Of a stretch of DNA of 57,301 nucleotides, positions 45,913-56,808 are shown piece after piece. The stretch covers positions 1-57,301 of the forward strand of contig JAJIRX010000694.1 in assembly GCA_023853785.1 (NCBI GenBank), read 5' to 3'. A program made the position numbers and the translations under genes. Every line of letters starts with the position of its first letter. Position 1 is the stretch's first letter. This stretch comes from Psilocybe azurescens. Lineage: Eukaryota; Basidiomycota; Agaricomycetes; Agaricales; Agrocybaceae. The notes under the pieces are model-generated. The model was given only the letters and a program-made list of their open reading frames with translations, had not been told where the DNA came from and did no database searches.

Positions 45913-47444
45913 TCAGTGGTATTCCGTCCAAAAGGCTTTCCATTGTTCCACCTCGACCGCCAGTCCGTCCTGAAAAAGTTCCTCAGGTGAGTGTCCCCTC
46001 TCGTTTTTGATTTCCTTCCACACAACATCACCACCTTCCTTCTCTCTTAATACCTTAATCAACTTTTCGTTGACCCACATCGCTGAAGCCAGATAGTGAA
46101 GCGGCGTATTGCCGTACACGTCCTGGGCAGCGAGATCTTGCGTCCCACTCTCCAGCAGCCACAGGATCATCTCCTCCTGTTTCCTTTCGTCGAGCTCGTC
46201 CTCCGCATTGCGGACACGCGGAAGTGGGGCTTCGTCGTTTCGCGAGACGAGTATGCCGCGATTCGCCGGATTGCGTCTGCTCAGGTCGATAGGAACCCAG
46301 GATTTCGTGTCGAGGGTGCGTACATCGTGTATGCTTTCAAAGATCTTGCGACTGAAGAGGTTGATGTGGAAGTCGGTGAGTGGCAGAGATGCGATGTGGA
46401 GAAGGGTATGGCCGAAATCGGTGCATCCCGCGCTACGGAGCGGCGTCACAGGATGTTTGCATAGGTGTTCCATGAGGCCGGTGTCAAGCCGGGCGGTGGC
46501 AAAGTGCAGAACGTGAACGGAGTAAACTGGAGTACGAAGCGCGAGATCAGTTCGCGGGTCTAAGGCAAGGATGTCATATGCCGCGATATTAGGAGGATGG
46601 CAGAACGCAACAGCTGTCATATGGGGAGCAAGGCAACATGTCGGGGCTGCAAGAGGGAGGATGTTTGGTGAGTACCCCACGGCTAAAAGGTGTCTGACCA
46701 TGTCATTCTTGACGGAATTAATCGCTTCATGAACCGGGGAAGATACAGATAGGGCTGAATGGGTCAGAATACTTGGAAGGCGTGACGGAATCTCCCGGGC
46801 AGTCCACCAAGTTTCGTCTGGATTAGCAGCACGCACCTGGTCGAAGACGGCGATATCCCCATGCGAGCAGCCTCCTCGAGCGCTGTACGAGCTGGCTTTG
46901 ATCTGAACGAGATAATGGGGAGTGCAGATTCGGTCCAGAATCGTGAAAACCCCGTGCGGCGTTGTAGGACTTCGTCGTGTGTCAGAGGGGATATCTGTGG
47001 TTTGACTACTGATTCCGTTGGCATCACATTACTCCTCGGTGGACATGTTACATAGCTGTAGGTATCGTATTTGGGGTCCCGGCCACGAATGAAGCGAACT
47101 GAGTATTCGTCGAGATATTCGAGAGGAATGCCATTAGGGTCTGCACCTGCCTGAAGTAGCACCTCCACATTCTCAGGCAATGATGCCCGGACCGCTTCCA
47201 GCAAAGGGGACGTATAGTACCCATGAATAGCCCCGGATACGTAGGTGTTCGCAGAAAATCCACGAAGCATGCTATTGCGACGTGCAGGAATCATGCTAGC
47301 TGGAATCTGTGAGCTGAGATAAGTACCATGAGCGAGAATCGCAGAGATTACTGCAGAGTTCGGGTTTCGGGCGGCACGAACGCAAGGCGGTTCGTCGTCC
47401 ATGTCGTCGTTCAAATCGTCTTCTGTCAGTTCATAGGATGTCAT
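45913..47444 (-). CDS. ankyrin-repeat-type protein
   Basis: Apparently an intronless gene of about 510 codons starting at ATG 47444 (MTSYELTEDDLNDDMDDEPP) and ending at 45913. Ankyrin-type segments are visible in both parts: SPLLEAVRASLPENVEVLLQ with AGADPNGIPL, PARTALEEAARMG, PVHEAINSVKNDMVRHLLAV with GYSPN, TLLHIASLPL and YGNTPLHYLASAMWVNEKLI. The N-terminus is acidic. The frame breaks once, at the C4 run 46857-46860 (GGGG on the coding strand), where ARMG passes to DIAVFDQVRAANPDETWW in the next frame; one missing base would explain it. The role is not predictable beyond protein-protein binding; similar ankyrin proteins are numerous in mushroom genomes and often lie near NLR-type genes. 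Confidence 0.75.
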
Positions 47445-48478
47445 GGGTATGAGTCAAGAGAGAGGGGGAGATAATTTCGACTTTTGTATCAGTGAGCCCA
47501 AACGCAAGTCCAAGAGAAGGTCGAGCTTGTCGAATCAGAACTAGCGTAGTCCTTGAATTACGTTCAGGCTCTAGTTTGGCTCTAACACAAACTTGTATCA
47601 CCAGAGTATTATCGGCCAAAGTGCGCGTTGCGGGTGTATTAAGTCTTCAGCTTGCGAGAAAATAGTTGTCTCAGATTTGGCTAAAGTCAGTCAGTGGCCG
47701 AAGGTTGGTTGAAGTTGAAGGTGTTGATCAAGCCTTGGTGATTGTCAGGACCTCCAATGACTCGGGTGCTCGGAAAGAACGCTTCGCTATGCCAGTGCCT
47801 GGCATGCTCTATGAGGAGTTATGCTCGCCGCTCGCCGCTTTCAAAGTTCTCACGGGGTGACCATCAAAAAGCCAGCGGATCACGTGGGCTTAGACATTTT
47901 GGTATCGGCGGTAGAGAGGGGAGCAAGCTCCCCAATTACCGAGTCCACCTCAGACCACAAACTGTGTACATAAGCTGCGTGCGGTTCTCCCGCGCACCGT
48001 TGCTTTGGCCTCAACTTGGCCTAACCCATTTCTCCCTATGCGCCAGCTTCTTATTGAACAGCTATATATTCCTTTCGTTTTGGCATACTGGAGCTCTTTA
48101 AACCCTTTAGACTTTACCTATTCCCCGGAACTCACAAACGCTCACAATGACAGCGGCCAACTGCCAACTTGTCAGATAACATTTCCGCTTCAGCGTGGTT
48201 CCCAAGTGTTCCGCATCAAGTTGGAACGGAAGTGCTTTCAGAATTAGATGAAGACTGCGCTTGGTGAGCTGTTTCTGTATAGGTCACTTCTCTTGCGGTG
48301 ATTGTTAAGACACTTGAGTACCTTTTTCCAGATAGCAAGAGACACCATCTTCCATCTTACAAGTTTGACACCTACGCATATATTCCATGACGTATGGACC
48401 TGTACGGACTCGTTGCTTCCAGTCTCCAGAAGGCGGACATTGATGCATTTTCATAACATCAATTTTAACTTACTCTGT
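47445..48478. other. intergenic region
   Basis: About 1.0 kb upstream of the ankyrin gene. Plus-strand open frames of 64-119 codons (47666-48101) carry no recognisable motif. The promoter of the ankyrin gene should lie at its left end. Confidence 0.4.
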
Positions 48479-48545
48479 GTGACAAAAAGTAACCGGGCGC
48501 ATAACGCGTTATTTTAGTCACGTGTGCCCGGTTACTTTTTGTCAC
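48479..48545. repeat. perfect 20-base inverted repeat with 27-base spacer
   Basis: The left arm GTGACAAAAAGTAACCGGGC (48479-48498) is exactly complementary to the right arm (48526-48545). The spacer contains ACGCGT and CACGTG. It can form a stable hairpin in DNA or RNA. It could be the terminal repeats of a tiny MITE-like remnant, a hairpin terminator or a protein-binding palindrome. No matching target-site duplication was seen directly outside the arms. Confidence 0.85.
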
Positions 48546-49308
48546 GCCGAGTACAACCGAACTCTTGCTTCTCTTCCTGTAAAGGAGCATTTCGGTACAT
48601 GGGGAGTGGGAGCGATGTTCATTCGAGAGTCCACATATTTGATCTGAATCCTTTGGTCAAGACCCAATTTTGGGTTGTACAATGCAAGTTTCAAGTTTTT
48701 TACAATATTAAATATCACACTTATATGCACGTCGCCATTCAGTGTATGTCTAATGTCTGCTTTTCCTCACATTGGATGCATTTCATGTTACAAAATCTGG
48801 ATGCCGAACTTCTCACGTCTCACTGTATTCGGTCTGTTGCCATGAGGTTCCAAACTATTTTGGTGAGCTGCCGGCTCATGGTATTTGATATACCCCGACC
48901 GCTTGTGCTCATATATATTGGAACGCCTCACAGTCCCCAGGTGGTCATTATATCTCACTGCTACGACACGTAGAAGACCGATTCAAACCCTACCTCCCCC
49001 AATCAGTCAATAGGCTAAAGCTTGTAAGTAGCAATCAACTGTCATCCGCGAGCGATGGTGGCAACTATTTGAGGAGTGTTACACTCTTACAGGTAGTCGA
49101 CAGCCTCCATGCAGCAGAAATTCTTGAGGAAATAGTTTACGGGACTCAGAAATTCGAAATCTGTTTAACTGTAACATGGGCCAATATAATACCCAACTAA
49201 ATATGCTGCCACCAAACACTCCTGTATTGCAGAAATCATCTCTCCTACGCTTGCTAACAAGTTGACAGGTCCAGCCTCGACCAGAAAGCAAAAAAAAAAA
49301 TCTGATCG
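48546..49308. other. intergenic region before the GMC gene
   Basis: About 760 bases. A plus-strand open frame of 149 codons (48524-48973) runs through part of it and the hairpin, without recognisable domains. It probably includes the promoter of the GMC oxidoreductase; an A10 run lies at 49290-49299. Confidence 0.4.
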
Positions 49309-51389
49309 ATGGGTCCAATTATCCATCCGGCGTACTGGATAACCCTCATCTTTCTTATCATTTGGTGGGCACAGTTTGGCATTCTTCATGCTTCAAGAAG
49401 TTAACTGCAGATCCCCAAAGGCCCCAATTTTGTGCCAATGCTGTCAATGTTCATCGCCCCCTTACACGAGCGGCCAATGAAACGGCGTCCAATACATGGG
49501 ACTACATCGTCGTCGGGTCCGGCCCAGGTGGAGGCCCATTGGCCGCTCGTCTGGCACAAGCCGGCTTTTCTGTCCTGTTGATTGACGCTGGGGATGATCA
49601 TGGCGATGACGATATCGTCCGAGTGCCTGCTTTGAACGCCCAGGCTTCCGAGTATACTCCTATCCATTGGCAGTTCTTTGTCTCCCACTACGACGACCCT
49701 TCCACAGCTCAGCGCGATTCCAAGTTTACCTGGAAGCAACCCGATGGTCGTTTCTTCGTTGGTCCCAATCCCCCGGAGGGCAGTGAGCCATTAGGAATTT
49801 ACTATCCAAGGACAGGAACCTTAGGAGGATGCTCGGAACACAACGCCATGGTGATGATATATCCTGCCGAGAGCGACTGGAATAACATCGCGAGCGTTAC
49901 AGGAGACACATCGTGGAGCGCCACCAACATGCGACAGTACTGGGAGAGACTGGAAAATAACCAATATGTTCTTCCGGGTACTCCAGGTCATGGATTTAGT
50001 GGATGGCTCGATATTTCACTCACCAGCCTCAGTCTCGTTCTCAAGGATACGAAGGTACTGAGTCTGGTGCAAGGCGCTGCCACCGCCATGGGGAAAGGGC
50101 TCCTCGGTGGTTTATTATCCACCGTCGGTGGCTTAGCCCAGGTGTTGATAACCGACTTAAATAGCGACTCACCGACACGAGATACAACCACGGGGCTCTA
50201 CCAGGTCCCCATTTCCGTCTCAAATGGACCCAAGACGCGTTCGAGTCAACGTCAGCTTATATTGGATACAGCGAATGCCGTGAACGCGGATGGGAGCAGG
50301 AAATTCAAACTTGATCTTCAGCTTAACACCCTCGTGACTCGTGTCGTTTTTGACACGAACGCCACTGACGAGCCCCGTGCTATAGGTGTCGAGTATCTGG
50401 AAGGGAGCCACCTATATCGGGCCGACCCCAATTCTGCCTCTGCGTCTTCCACTGCTTCCGGGTCTTTTTGCCAGCCGTGAGGTCATCTTGTCGGGTGGAG
50501 CGTTCAATACACCACAACTACTGAAACTATCCGGTATCGGTCCGGCTGACGAACTATCAAAATTCAACATTTCCGTCATTCGCGATTCCCCGCGGTCGGT
50601 ACCAACATGCAGGACAGGTACGAAGTCGGCGTGGTTGGCTCAGCAAACAGCAATTTCGTCGATTTAAATGGTTGTACGTTCCTCAACACCACCAATGATC
50701 CGTGCTTCATTCAATGGCGCGACAACTCACTTGATCATGGTGTATATGCGACGAATGGATACGCGTTAGGTATTGTCCAACAGACTAGCGTGGCTGCAAA
50801 GACCGAGGCGGACATCATCATCGCAGGTGTTCCCGCGAACTTCCATGGATACTTCCCGGGCTACTCGAATCGAACGAGTGCCGACAGTCGGCATTGGACG
50901 TGGCTTGTGCTTAAAGCTCATAGTCGAAACAATGCGGGTACGGTCACTTTGAAATCAAACGATCCCAGAGATACACCACAGATAAGCTTCAAGAGCTATA
51001 CAACCGGCGGTGATCTCGACGTGCAAGCATCGTTTGAGGGCGTTCAACTTGCTCGGAAGATGTTCCAATCTTCTATCCCTCTCGGCGGGGTCTTCACGGA
51101 GGAAATTCCTGGACCTAGTATTCAAAGCGAAGCGGACATAAAGCAGTGGATCAAAGACGAAGCTTGGGGTCATCACGCAAGTTGCACAGTACCCATTGGC
51201 GCAGACGACGACAACGAAACGTCGGTTTTGCTGGATTCGAAATTCCGGGTTAAAGGTGTGACTGGCCTGCGCGTCGTCGACGCAAGTGTCTTCCCAAAAA
51301 TTCCTAGCCTGTACATCATCGCCGCGGTCTACATGATCTCTGAAAAGGCGGCCGTCACTATCATTCAAGACGCTCAAAATACTCTGTAA
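49309..51389 (+). CDS. GMC-family flavin oxidoreductase (aryl-alcohol oxidase/choline dehydrogenase type)
   Basis: FAD-dependent alcohol/sugar oxidase of the glucose-methanol-choline family, usually secreted in wood- and litter-decaying fungi. The ADP-binding motif [20 protein letters not shown] is at about 49497, followed by [49 protein letters not shown] (the second GMC signature), [12 protein letters not shown], and the C-terminal [12 protein letters not shown] with the active-site His, then [20 protein letters not shown]; stop at 51387. The N-terminus is unsettled: an ATG at 49309 opens [20 protein letters not shown], a good signal peptide/anchor, but in another frame from the catalytic part. 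The catalytic frame is open from before 49362 with no ATG. The frame also breaks at the T5 run 50465-50469 and the C4 run 50588-50591. Substrate unknown. Confidence 0.85.
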
Positions 51390-52428
51390 TCAATCAGGTG
51401 CTTGCGTACATTGTCTGTGTGATAGTACCACATATTCATGAAAATTATTACTTTTGTCCCTCCCAAGGTCCAGTGTTGCATGTCCCTTTTCAAAAACGCT
51501 GCAAAAATTCCAACGGGGTAATGAACTAGTCGGATAAGTATTAAACCTTAGTATATATATGTCATGATCAGGATTATGCTCATCCTCGTGAGGCTTTCTC
51601 GCCTTATCCTTTCGTCTTCCTCGTGCCGCGTCGAAGTCTCCTCGTTCATCCGCTTGTACCCTCACTCTCCAACCATTTCTTTCCGTGTTTGCTTGTCACC
51701 TTTGGCTTCACTATCTGTATCTCTTATTCTTTATTTACCTTTCGCATTCCATACTCCGGCCTCTCCTCTTCCTTGCATGCCTTCCCCAGGTTCTCTTTGT
51801 CCTGTGCCGTCAGCTCTCTCTGATCATCTTGTTACTTTCTCAGACTTGGATATTGTTTATCACTTTACTTAATTATTTGTACGTAGTACTCGACTTCTCG
51901 CGACTTCGTGTTGATTCCGCAACTTCGCGTTGAATCAACATACCTTCTCCCCTCCTCTTGCTGCTTCGAGTTGATTCCGTTCGCGCAAACTCGCTCCAGC
52001 CTTGCTCGTAACAAGGTGACATCACGATAGAGTGTATTTGGGGGATATGAACTCGCCCTGGCCTTCATGAATGGTGGAGGGAAATTGGACCCCACTGTCT
52101 TCCTCTCTACAAGTAACAACGTTTGGTCCAGAGTTGGTCCAGAGGAACTGTCATGTCGTGATCCCTGTGGGCATTAATTCACATCACGTGTATGTGTGTA
52201 CCGTCGCGGTTGGGTTTTTGGTTTTGTCTATTGAATCACTTCATCATCATGACCGTTCCCGAATTCCTGCATACAATTTGTGATTGACAAAATAATACGC
52301 TCTCGATGTTCTGAAGTGTTTATTGGGAGTCAACTCTTTGTCAGCTAAGTTAGGGAGTCTTTGCCGCTTAGTCATTGCGGGCTTAGGCAAGTTATCGGTC
52401 AACAATTTTAGGTCGTCCAAACGCCCAC
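51390..52428. other. intergenic region
   Basis: About 1.0 kb with pyrimidine-rich plus-strand sequence (51590-51870) that keeps several frames open for 60-100 codons. Those frames are low in complexity and have no domain features. A short degenerate repeat of the pattern ACTTCG-TTGATTC occurs at 51890-51975. No gene supported. Confidence 0.4.
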
Positions 52429-52944
52429 ATGCTGGGGACCAAGCCGTGTAAATGGGCCGAGCCATATTATCCTGATATAGCTACCACGGTGAATGGTGGC
52501 GACGCCTTCAACGGTTTCACTCTAGAATTAACAAGGAAAGTCGCTCATCTTTGGGCTATGCACGGCGATGTCTTGTTTTTATCTGAGCTGGTCGGATGTG
52601 GGGCCGATCCGGACTACAAAGACGTAGAAGGGTTGGCTCCCGTTTTTGTTGCAATGATATACAGCGGTGTACCTTATTGTGGACTGTTACCTGGGGCCAA
52701 ATATCTGTCCGACGAACCAAAACCTGTCTCCCAGTACGAGGAACAAAAAGGCATGTTACGCTGCTACCATGTTATCCGACTTCTGGTGGAACAGCATGTT
52801 GATGCTGACAAAAAGATTGGTAGTCTTACAATGTTTCACATGGCTTTACTTCTTGAACATGGCGCTGTGTATGGTTTGCTCGCGATGAAAATGGCCATCT
52901 ACCATTTTGCAAAACCAGAAGGAGTCGCAATTATAAATGGCTAA
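52429..52944 (+). CDS. small ankyrin-like protein
   Basis: An intronless ORF of 171 codons, start ATG 52429 (MLGTKPCKWAEPYYPDIATT). It contains AHLWAMHGDVLFLSELVGCG followed by ADPDYKDVEGLAPVFVAM, a recognisable ankyrin pattern (GADPN-type turn), and IRLLVEQHVDADKK and MFHMALLLEHGAVYGLLA, a weaker repeat. No signal peptide or membrane segment. The function is unknown; it could be an independent small scaffold or the remnant of a larger ankyrin gene such as the one at 45.9-47.4 kb. Confidence 0.5.
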   Translation: MLGTKPCKWAEPYYPDIATTVNGGDAFNGFTLELTRKVAHLWAMHGDVLFLSELVGCGADPDYKDVEGLAPVFVAMIYSGVPYCGLLPGAKYLSDEPKPVSQYEEQKGMLRCYHVIRLLVEQHVDADKKIGSLTMFHMALLLEHGAVYGLLAMKMAIYHFAKPEGVAIING

Positions 52945-53305
52945 CAGGACAGCTCGACCTTTATGTGTCCTGTCATATATATATCTATCAACTGGTTACT
53001 GTAGTCATAGCTACAGCTCTTTGCATGCGCAGTCGTTCGACTCTCAGGCTTGGGCGCTTATTCTGTAACTACTTAGTGCAGTGAAAGAGCGGGTCTTTGA
53101 CTGATTACCAGTTCCCTTCATTTTCTCACAATCATTTATATATATATATATACATTTACTTGTAGACCATCGATGAACAACACTACAAGCGAACAACTTG
53201 AGCTATATGCAGTAGTGCGTATACTTGACTATTACTTAGCGGTGTATAGTCAAGTAACATATATCAGCAATTGTTCGTAAAAATTAAAACATAGGAAGAC
53301 AAAGA
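52945..53305. other. intergenic, with a short TA microsatellite
   Basis: About 360 bases between two convergent genes. It contains two short TA-rich runs (near 52976-52986 and 53137-53152). Nothing else seen. Confidence 0.5.
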
Positions 53306-54296
53306 CTCATTGGAGGGGATAGAAAATATCAACCTGCCCATTAGGTACCGAATTTGATACGACCGAAACCACAAACCCTTCAGCGGTATCACTGGTGGTC
53401 GACCAGCTGACTGTCGGACGGGTACCATCACGTTTGACGATGTCAATTGACCTCATTGACGTGCGTCCACGGGGAGATCTGTGGGTCCAGTGGCTCCATA
53501 TATTTCCAAAGCCTCAAAAGTTATAGGCAGCGGCTCTGTCGAGGAAATAGAAATAGAAGATGCGGGAATACCCGTGAACACGGAATTGTAGTTGTAGGAT
53601 GGTACCCCGCCTGGATTCGTGATGCTCTGAAGAGTCATGACGCCGACGAGCGTCTGCCCAACGGCTACCTGAGTGACGGGGGTATGGAAGACATCCAATC
53701 CTATAAGCCACCAAGACGCGACCGACCAATAATTGCCGCCTCCAGCTGGAGACACGCCGAATTGCAAGACGGGTTGCAAAATTGCGTCAAAGCTCTCTGG
53801 CTCAAGAGCGTTGAAGATGTAGAGAAGTTGTCCATCGATATTCTCAGGAACTGAGGGGACCGACCATAAAGTAGTGAAAGTGGAAATTGGACTGGGGTCT
53901 GTGTTTCCCAGTATGCTAATGCAACGTATCCCGATTGAAGGTCTCGACGCTGAAGAGGGTGTCGGTTGACGGTATTCTTTGTAAACGCTGTGCTGTGAAG
54001 AGTAGTACCGTTGGCTGCAATGACATTGATGGATTGGCCGTTCTGCTCAACTCGAGCACCTTCAGGGATGGGGTGGACCTTGGACTTGAGGACAGGTCCC
54101 GCTGGAGTGTTGACAAACTCGTCGGTGGCAGTACCAGCACGATTTAAGACCTAGTAATTAAACATCAGATATCTAACAGCCTCTGAGAAGATGATAATTT
54201 TACATTGCCTGACTGTGGAATAGCTGGAGATGCGAATGCGCCCATAATCTGGAACGCAAGGACAGACCAAGCCAATAACTTTGTGGAAGACATCAT
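53306..54296 (-). CDS. secreted protein of unnamed fungal family
   Basis: The ATG at 54296 begins a clear signal peptide (MMSSTKLLAWSVLAFQIMGA, then FASP). An intron follows after IPQSGN (donor GTAAAA at about 54204, acceptor ACTAG). The second exon has VLNRAGTATDEFVNTPAGP, a propeptide-like stretch with HPLQRR, then TTLWSVPSVPENIDGQLLYI, FNALEPESFDAILQPVLQFG, VSPAGGGNYWSVASWWLIG, VFHTPVTQVAVGQTLVGV, YNYNSVFTGIPASS and TVSWSTTSDTAEGFVV near the stop at 53306. Two one-base frame breaks lie at short runs (53907-53909 and 53471-53474). The Trp/Gly-rich beta-strand pattern suggests a lectin-like beta sandwich; a distant tie to peptidase G1-type folds is possible, but I cannot show the catalytic Gln/Glu. 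No function is claimed. Confidence 0.7.
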
Positions 54297-56484
54297 CTAC
54301 AAAGTAGAACGTTAGACACGACACCGGGATGCTGACAGTGACTTGCTTACTGTAGGAGGTGTGTAAATTTCTTTGGCTTCTACTACTTCAACGGACTGAC
54401 TCTTTATACTTCTGAGGCTACATGTTTGGATAAGATGATTTACCGCCAAATTCTTTCGCCATCTTGAAATCTGCGTGTGAGATTTCGTCCCTACCAAGCT
54501 GCATGCTTGGTAAATAATACATCCAGAAAATAACCTCATTTTGATTTGAAACGAGCACGATTTTTATCACCTTCGAGGACCTTTCAAGACGTATACATAT
54601 CCCAAAATATATCTCCATTTCAATAATTCTACGACGTAGTAGACTGAATCCCGACTGTATTGAAGATTATTCCATTCCATTGAACCCCGGCTAGAAGTCT
54701 TCAATAAACTGTACTTCGATTGAATTCTTCAAAAACACCATATGTACTATAAGTGTTGCTTGCCGTTGCTTTATAAGGCACCAGTATCAGGTTCGCAATA
54801 TGCATGACATAGCGGCGAGCCACTGGAAGTGAACGGAAGGATATCACAAGTTTGAAATTTTTGTACGGCCCCATTTGTGCTCTGCGCGGACATGAAACCT
54901 TCTTTGAATAACTTCCAGACCTAGTCGGACTTGAAAATAGTATACCTTCAGCCTACGCGTCCTCTAACTGTAAAATCATACTGATTCGGAGTTGGCTAAA
55001 CGCAGCTCTTGCAGGGCCCGCGCTTGGCCGTGCCGAGACGAAAAGCGTGTCAGTGCGCCGTATCGTATCTCCCTGCGAGCCTAGGTGCGTGTGTCTCTAT
55101 AGAAGACGCCAAGACCTCCCGCACTTTGGATATACCAAAAAACCAAGGCGAAGATGTAAGTTGAAGCTGAGGTCACGCCCATTTGATGCTTATAAGAATA
55201 TGTCCCAAGTTCCTGGTACTTGTATTTAACAAATGACCTGGACCATGTCTGGAATGCGATTGTATACTTGTGGTTACTGTGGTGCCGGATATCTCCGTTA
55301 TATTTCATTGTCCACGACGTACTCTAATCTGCCAAGGAACCCAATGGTAGATGTTTAACAGTGTTTAAAACGCTGTTTCTTTATAATCCGTTATAAGCCA
55401 TTACGTCCCTACCGGTTATTCTAAATTGGCGTCTAAAATGCACGAGGGGCGCTTAAAGTCACCACATGGCCCTTGAAATACCAAGGTTATCCTCTCGTCC
55501 ACGTGCAGTATCACAGAATTTAGAGAAAGGAACACATTCAGCGAGGAGGATTGTCATATATTTGCATTTCCATGTCCGGTAACTCCAAATCTGGAGGAAT
55601 GCGATAGAGGTGTGCTTAATATCAGAAATAGACAATATAGTTCAACATCTGGCTCTACAACTTGAAGAATAAATCATAGTTGGCTGAACGTTGAACTTCG
55701 ATGAAACATGACGGGATTCTGGATTTAAATTATTAGCCAATTCTGTTCGTGCCTTATAGTAAGCGGACACCTTGTCTTCTGCCCGTTTGCCCAAGTCTAG
55801 ATGCCACAGAGTTTCCTGTATCTTGGTCCAGTCGGACTTATGTCGTGACCGGAAAGGCCCTCGTGAGCTAAACGTTCGAGATACCTGTGTCCGGGAAATA
55901 TTCTAGGTAATCACCGTCTGGACCATACCCATTATTCTATTCCCCAACGAGAGTTTACTCTTGGCTGATTGACTCGGTTTTTAATCATCATCTTTGTTCT
56001 AGCGAGTGCTACTGAACGATCATTTCAGTAGATATTAATTGGATAAAATGTACGAAGCGAACAATCTGGACGATCTCATCGTCCTCTGTTGAAAGCAATG
56101 AATTGAAATAAACAGGTACAGGGTGACTTGAGTCGATGGACCTGCTTGCCAGCGTGTTGGGATTATATCTTAAGCAATAAGGTCAAATGTCGCCAGGCCA
56201 AGGCTGCAGCAGGGTTCTAGAGTTTGAATATCGTCGGCAAAGGCTGTACTAGCAGGATGTAAAGGCGTGATTCTCCATATTAAAGTTTGCCGTGCATTGA
56301 CAGAATTAGGAGTGAGAGTTCGAGAGTGAAAACCTCCGTTAACCGACGGAGTCGACATGCCACCTGGAATTCCAAAATTTTACCGACGCGCGGTGGTAAT
56401 CACTGACAACCTGCCACAATTCCATAATTAGCATACTGATGGTCAAGGTATTAGCAAGTCAGAATAAAGGAATCCCTACGGGCA
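54297..56484. other. region without a supported gene
   Basis: 2.2 kb upstream of the secreted-protein gene. Open frames are all 75 codons or shorter on both strands, with no motifs and no convincing splice chains. The right side of the secreted gene, including its promoter, lies at the left end. AT content is high throughout. Confidence 0.45.
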
Positions 56485-56808
56485 TTAGTATAATAGACAC
56501 AGCGGTGTCTCGACTATACATTTCATTCGCCGATTTATATCGCAAAATATCCACAGAACGTTCCGGTCCAGCTTATAGTCAACGTCAACTACCATCTTCA
56601 GAGTCCGAACCCTGAACCCTAAATCTGTATCATCAGGAGTCGGTATCGGAAAAGGAAACTCGTTACATCGAAACGCTCCTGCAAGCCGTGCGCTGACGAC
56701 CCAGAAGCCATCAGCCCTATTCGGCTCTGACATCCATATCTGACTGCCCCCATGAATTGCGTGTTGGACTAATATGAGGGATGAAGGCGATATGGCCACC
56801 TGCGCCAA
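56485..56808 (-). CDS. hypothetical ORF of 107 codons
   Basis: Not recognised. The frame reads MAQVAISPSSLILVQHAIHG and continues through QIWMSEPNRADGFWVVSA and LGFRVRTLKMVVDVDYKLDR to a stop at 56485. Its composition is protein-like and it begins with ATG. No signal peptide, membrane segment or known motif is visible. It could be one exon of a gene extending further along the minus strand or a chance frame. Confidence 0.25.
   Translation of the reverse strand: MAQVAISPSSLILVQHAIHGGSQIWMSEPNRADGFWVVSARLAGAFRCNEFPFPIPTPDDTDLGFRVRTLKMVVDVDYKLDRNVLWIFCDINRRMKCIVETPLCLLY

Noticed and set aside
48524..48973. 149-codon plus-strand open frame in the intergenic region before the GMC gene
   Set aside because: No motif, it starts within the hairpin arm, and its composition is rich in His, Ser and Cys without domain-like pattern.
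51564..51872. 102-codon plus-strand frame rich in Ser, Leu and Pro that could look like a membrane protein
   Set aside because: It is a pyrimidine-rich tract that stays open in all three plus frames, which points to low complexity rather than coding.
53137..53152. TA-rich run as a possible functional element or telomere-type repeat
   Set aside because: It is a short microsatellite of about 16 bases with no array or conserved unit.
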